The notes beneath the pieces were generated by a model. It saw only the letters and a program-made list of their open reading frames with translations. It was not told the origin of the DNA and did no database searches. Positions 6,801 through 7,115 of a stretch of DNA of 7,115 nucleotides are shown here, piece by piece (within the stretch, counting starts at the first letter, position 1; each line of letters opens with the position of its first letter). Both the position numbers and the translations under genes were made by a program. This DNA is from DASXRU01 sp039933315. Its GTDB lineage: Bacteria; Acidobacteriota; Blastocatellia; Pyrinomonadales; Pyrinomonadaceae. The stretch is from contig JBDTOI010000203.1 of NCBI GenBank assembly GCA_039933315.1, positions 1-7,115 on the forward strand, read 5' to 3'.

Positions 6801-6851
6801 CACGGCAGTTATTCCTCAAACCAGGAGAATCCTCATGGCCAACAAGTATGA
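3831..6851 (+). CDS. Fused [2Fe-2S]/molybdopterin catalytic subunit of a molybdenum hydroxylase
   Basis: A 1006-residue xanthine-oxidase-family protein that hydroxylates a substrate or oxidises an aldehyde with water as oxygen donor. Residues 5-80 are a plant-ferredoxin-like [2Fe-2S] domain with ligands C44, C49, C52 and C64. Residues 85-160 are the second [2Fe-2S] domain with C108, C111, C143 and C145. From about 185 to 980 comes the molybdopterin domain: TQTPH (364-368), SIGGSFGKYL (391-400), APMRGFGSQQ (505-514), HDVGRVLN (865-872) and EGSKGVGEAG (937-946), where E944 is the expected catalytic glutamate. The AYXCSFR loop of form I CO dehydrogenase is absent, so I reject CO oxidation. The Fe-S/Mo fusion recalls Desulfovibrio aldehyde oxidoreductase (Mop), but here an FAD subunit is encoded separately just upstream. 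Residues about 670-742 look like an extra basic insertion. No Tat signal is visible, so it is probably cytoplasmic. The substrate is unknown. Confidence 0.93.
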   Translation: MPENFATVKLNVNGRPLQERVPANTSLLELLHRHAGQHDVRHGCGEGVCGACTVMLEGEAVCSCLLLAVQADGCEVTTAAGLDSPALADSAKFRLLRDQLLVKEAFQCGYCAGGMLVSAFDCVRSDSCKSRDEIRKNISGNLCRCTGYQLIEDAIAAAGSGAPLPPMTNIRDDLKAKMDGSIEYPTHHRIKDALVGRVLWSEWPSARIVEIDTSEAEAIPGVEKILTYVDIPGSNFAPATFVNDQPILAEDCVRSMADAVALVAATTDTIAREAIRKIRVVYESLTPILNLEDALKSDATHIGAKSNVVAQITEMKGDVDAAFKEADEIVTGVYTCNINDHSAMELVGGTGWLEDQDLYISVATQTPHTVRSGIAQALRVSEERIHIVCPSIGGSFGKYLVPSVDIYLALLVDASQRPVRLVLDRGEVLARSSKRHAFTGSYRLGLGKDGSFLALDAEILTDAGPYVSLTPVVVAIFAAEATGAYDIPNLKIVARGVHTNNLIPAPMRGFGSQQVNFGIECVVEKAARLLKMDPAKLRLLNYRSGHAHGQEAKPKEGENWLAKTMDCVVERLGDRPRPTPGWISGRGVASIQAKYGYPYGMVDRFTARVSVDSAGRFLVESDIADAGTGVIADIPRLVAKHLGLKDIPHYQQNQAAVDDPSGIFFSQGSPPSPAKRMAYKLIEGMQTKGAATLQGALAGMRTTKAARLLKLIARPANASSDLISYLKSSLFPYGVDSFNPRISGSRAMYMVGRAALDAADHLKDRALALASRKLATPVDELVTDGPAIRHRSKPDLKTTWRELAEQEGGILTAMGESHLPAGPLLDSHTGNQTGPVDSAIGSHGVDLIVNPETGAVRITRFVACHDVGRVLNLQAVLGQVIGGIAMGIGQALYEGMVVTEGKIATAGLHDYLVPSSLDLPEDIEIEILESGTGLGPEGSKGVGEAGAVGAPIAIVNALYDALGVQPSMIPAMPDEIVNLYEQGLALNSPTHGSYSSNQENPHGQQV
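6823..6827 (+). promoter_or_regulatory. Ribosome-binding site for the GMC oxidoreductase inside the upstream gene
   Basis: AGGAG sits seven bases before the ATG at 6835 and within the last codons of the molybdenum-subunit gene. It fixes the start of the GMC gene and the 17-base overlap (6835-6851). Confidence 0.75.
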
Positions 6852-7115
6852 CGTAATCATAATCGGCAGTGGCTTCGGCGGCGCAGTTACCGCCTGCCGC
6901 CTCGCAGAAAGAGGCCAGAAAGTGCTGATCCTTGAACGCGGCCGCCGCTGGGATCCTAAAGAGTATCCGCGCGAGCCCACGGACGCATGGATTTACGATC
7001 AGAATGAGCCCGAGAAATTCAACGGCTGGCTCGATTTCAACTTTCTTGGCACCAGTAAGATGACTGTGGTAACTGGCGCGGGAGTCGGGGGTGGCTCGCT
7101 GGTATACGCCAATGT
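6835..7115 (+). CDS. GMC-family FAD oxidoreductase, cholesterol-oxidase-like (5' part, truncated by window end)
   Basis: The first 93 complete codons of a glucose-methanol-choline family flavoprotein. Such enzymes oxidise an alcohol to an aldehyde or ketone using FAD. The N-terminus YDVIIIGSGFGGAVTACRL (5-23) is the Rossmann dinucleotide-binding motif, followed by VLILERGRRW (30-39) with the acidic residue that binds the FAD ribose. GAGVGGGSLVYAN (81-93) is the second family motif, in the form seen in bacterial cholesterol oxidases of the ChoD type. No signal peptide precedes the Rossmann fold, so the protein begins in the cytoplasm. The remainder, usually about 400-470 residues, lies beyond base 7115. 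It overlaps the molybdenum subunit by 17 bases in another frame, so the two are almost certainly co-expressed. A steroid or other bulky hydrophobic alcohol is a plausible substrate by family resemblance only. Confidence 0.92.
   Translation, partial: MANKYDVIIIGSGFGGAVTACRLAERGQKVLILERGRRWDPKEYPREPTDAWIYDQNEPEKFNGWLDFNFLGTSKMTVVTGAGVGGGSLVYAN

Noticed and set aside
3007..6851. Aerobic CO dehydrogenase (CoxMSL)
   Set aside because: The AYXCSFR active-site loop of form I CODH is replaced by APMRGFG, and the Fe-S part is fused to the large subunit. Family membership holds but the CO function is unsupported.

Overview
The window is 7115 bases of moderately GC-rich bacterial DNA. Every gene I can support lies on the + strand. 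Nothing in it fixes the taxon. The gene families (ACP-linked desaturase, molybdenum hydroxylase, GMC oxidoreductase) and an intergenic palindrome built on a TTCGTG unit suggest a free-living, probably aerobic, environmental bacterium. Acidobacteriota or a proteobacterium are guesses only. I see no rRNA, tRNA, CRISPR array, transposase or phage gene.

Region 1 (1-1483): an 18/19-bp inverted repeat (1-69) precedes a translationally coupled pair. The first gene is a membrane fatty-acyl desaturase with all histidine boxes. The second is a stand-alone polyketide-type acyl carrier protein (ACP) whose ATG overlaps the desaturase stop (ATGA). The pairing suggests that the desaturase acts on an acyl chain tethered to this carrier, as in the JamB/JamC type of terminal-alkyne and related pathways. 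The acyl-ACP ligase expected for such a pathway is not in the window.

Region 2 (1484-1981): 498 bases without a credible gene. It contains a 45-bp-arm imperfect inverted repeat made of 10-bp TTCGTGNNNN units, with a perfect 16-bp inner stem, and further on a weak sigma70-like promoter candidate.

Region 3 (1982-2897): two small multi-pass membrane proteins of unknown function, each with a good Shine-Dalgarno, separated by a 112-base gap that holds a perfect 12-bp palindrome.

Region 4 (3007-7115): a tightly packed redox operon. It starts with a CoxM-type FAD subunit. Two bases later comes a 1006-residue protein fusing two [2Fe-2S] domains to the molybdopterin catalytic domain. A GMC/cholesterol-oxidase-like flavoprotein overlaps its end by 17 bases and runs off the window. 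The first two genes should form one molybdenum hydroxylase, with electrons passing from Mo through the two Fe-S clusters to FAD. The GMC enzyme would oxidise an alcohol, so the set could carry out consecutive oxidations of one hydrophobic substrate, for example alcohol to aldehyde or ketone and then acid or hydroxylated product. The molybdenum subunit also carries a basic insertion of about 70 residues that I do not recognise.

Whether the desaturase/ACP pair and the redox operon serve one pathway is open. They share strand and lipid-like chemistry but are separated by region 2 and the two membrane-protein genes.
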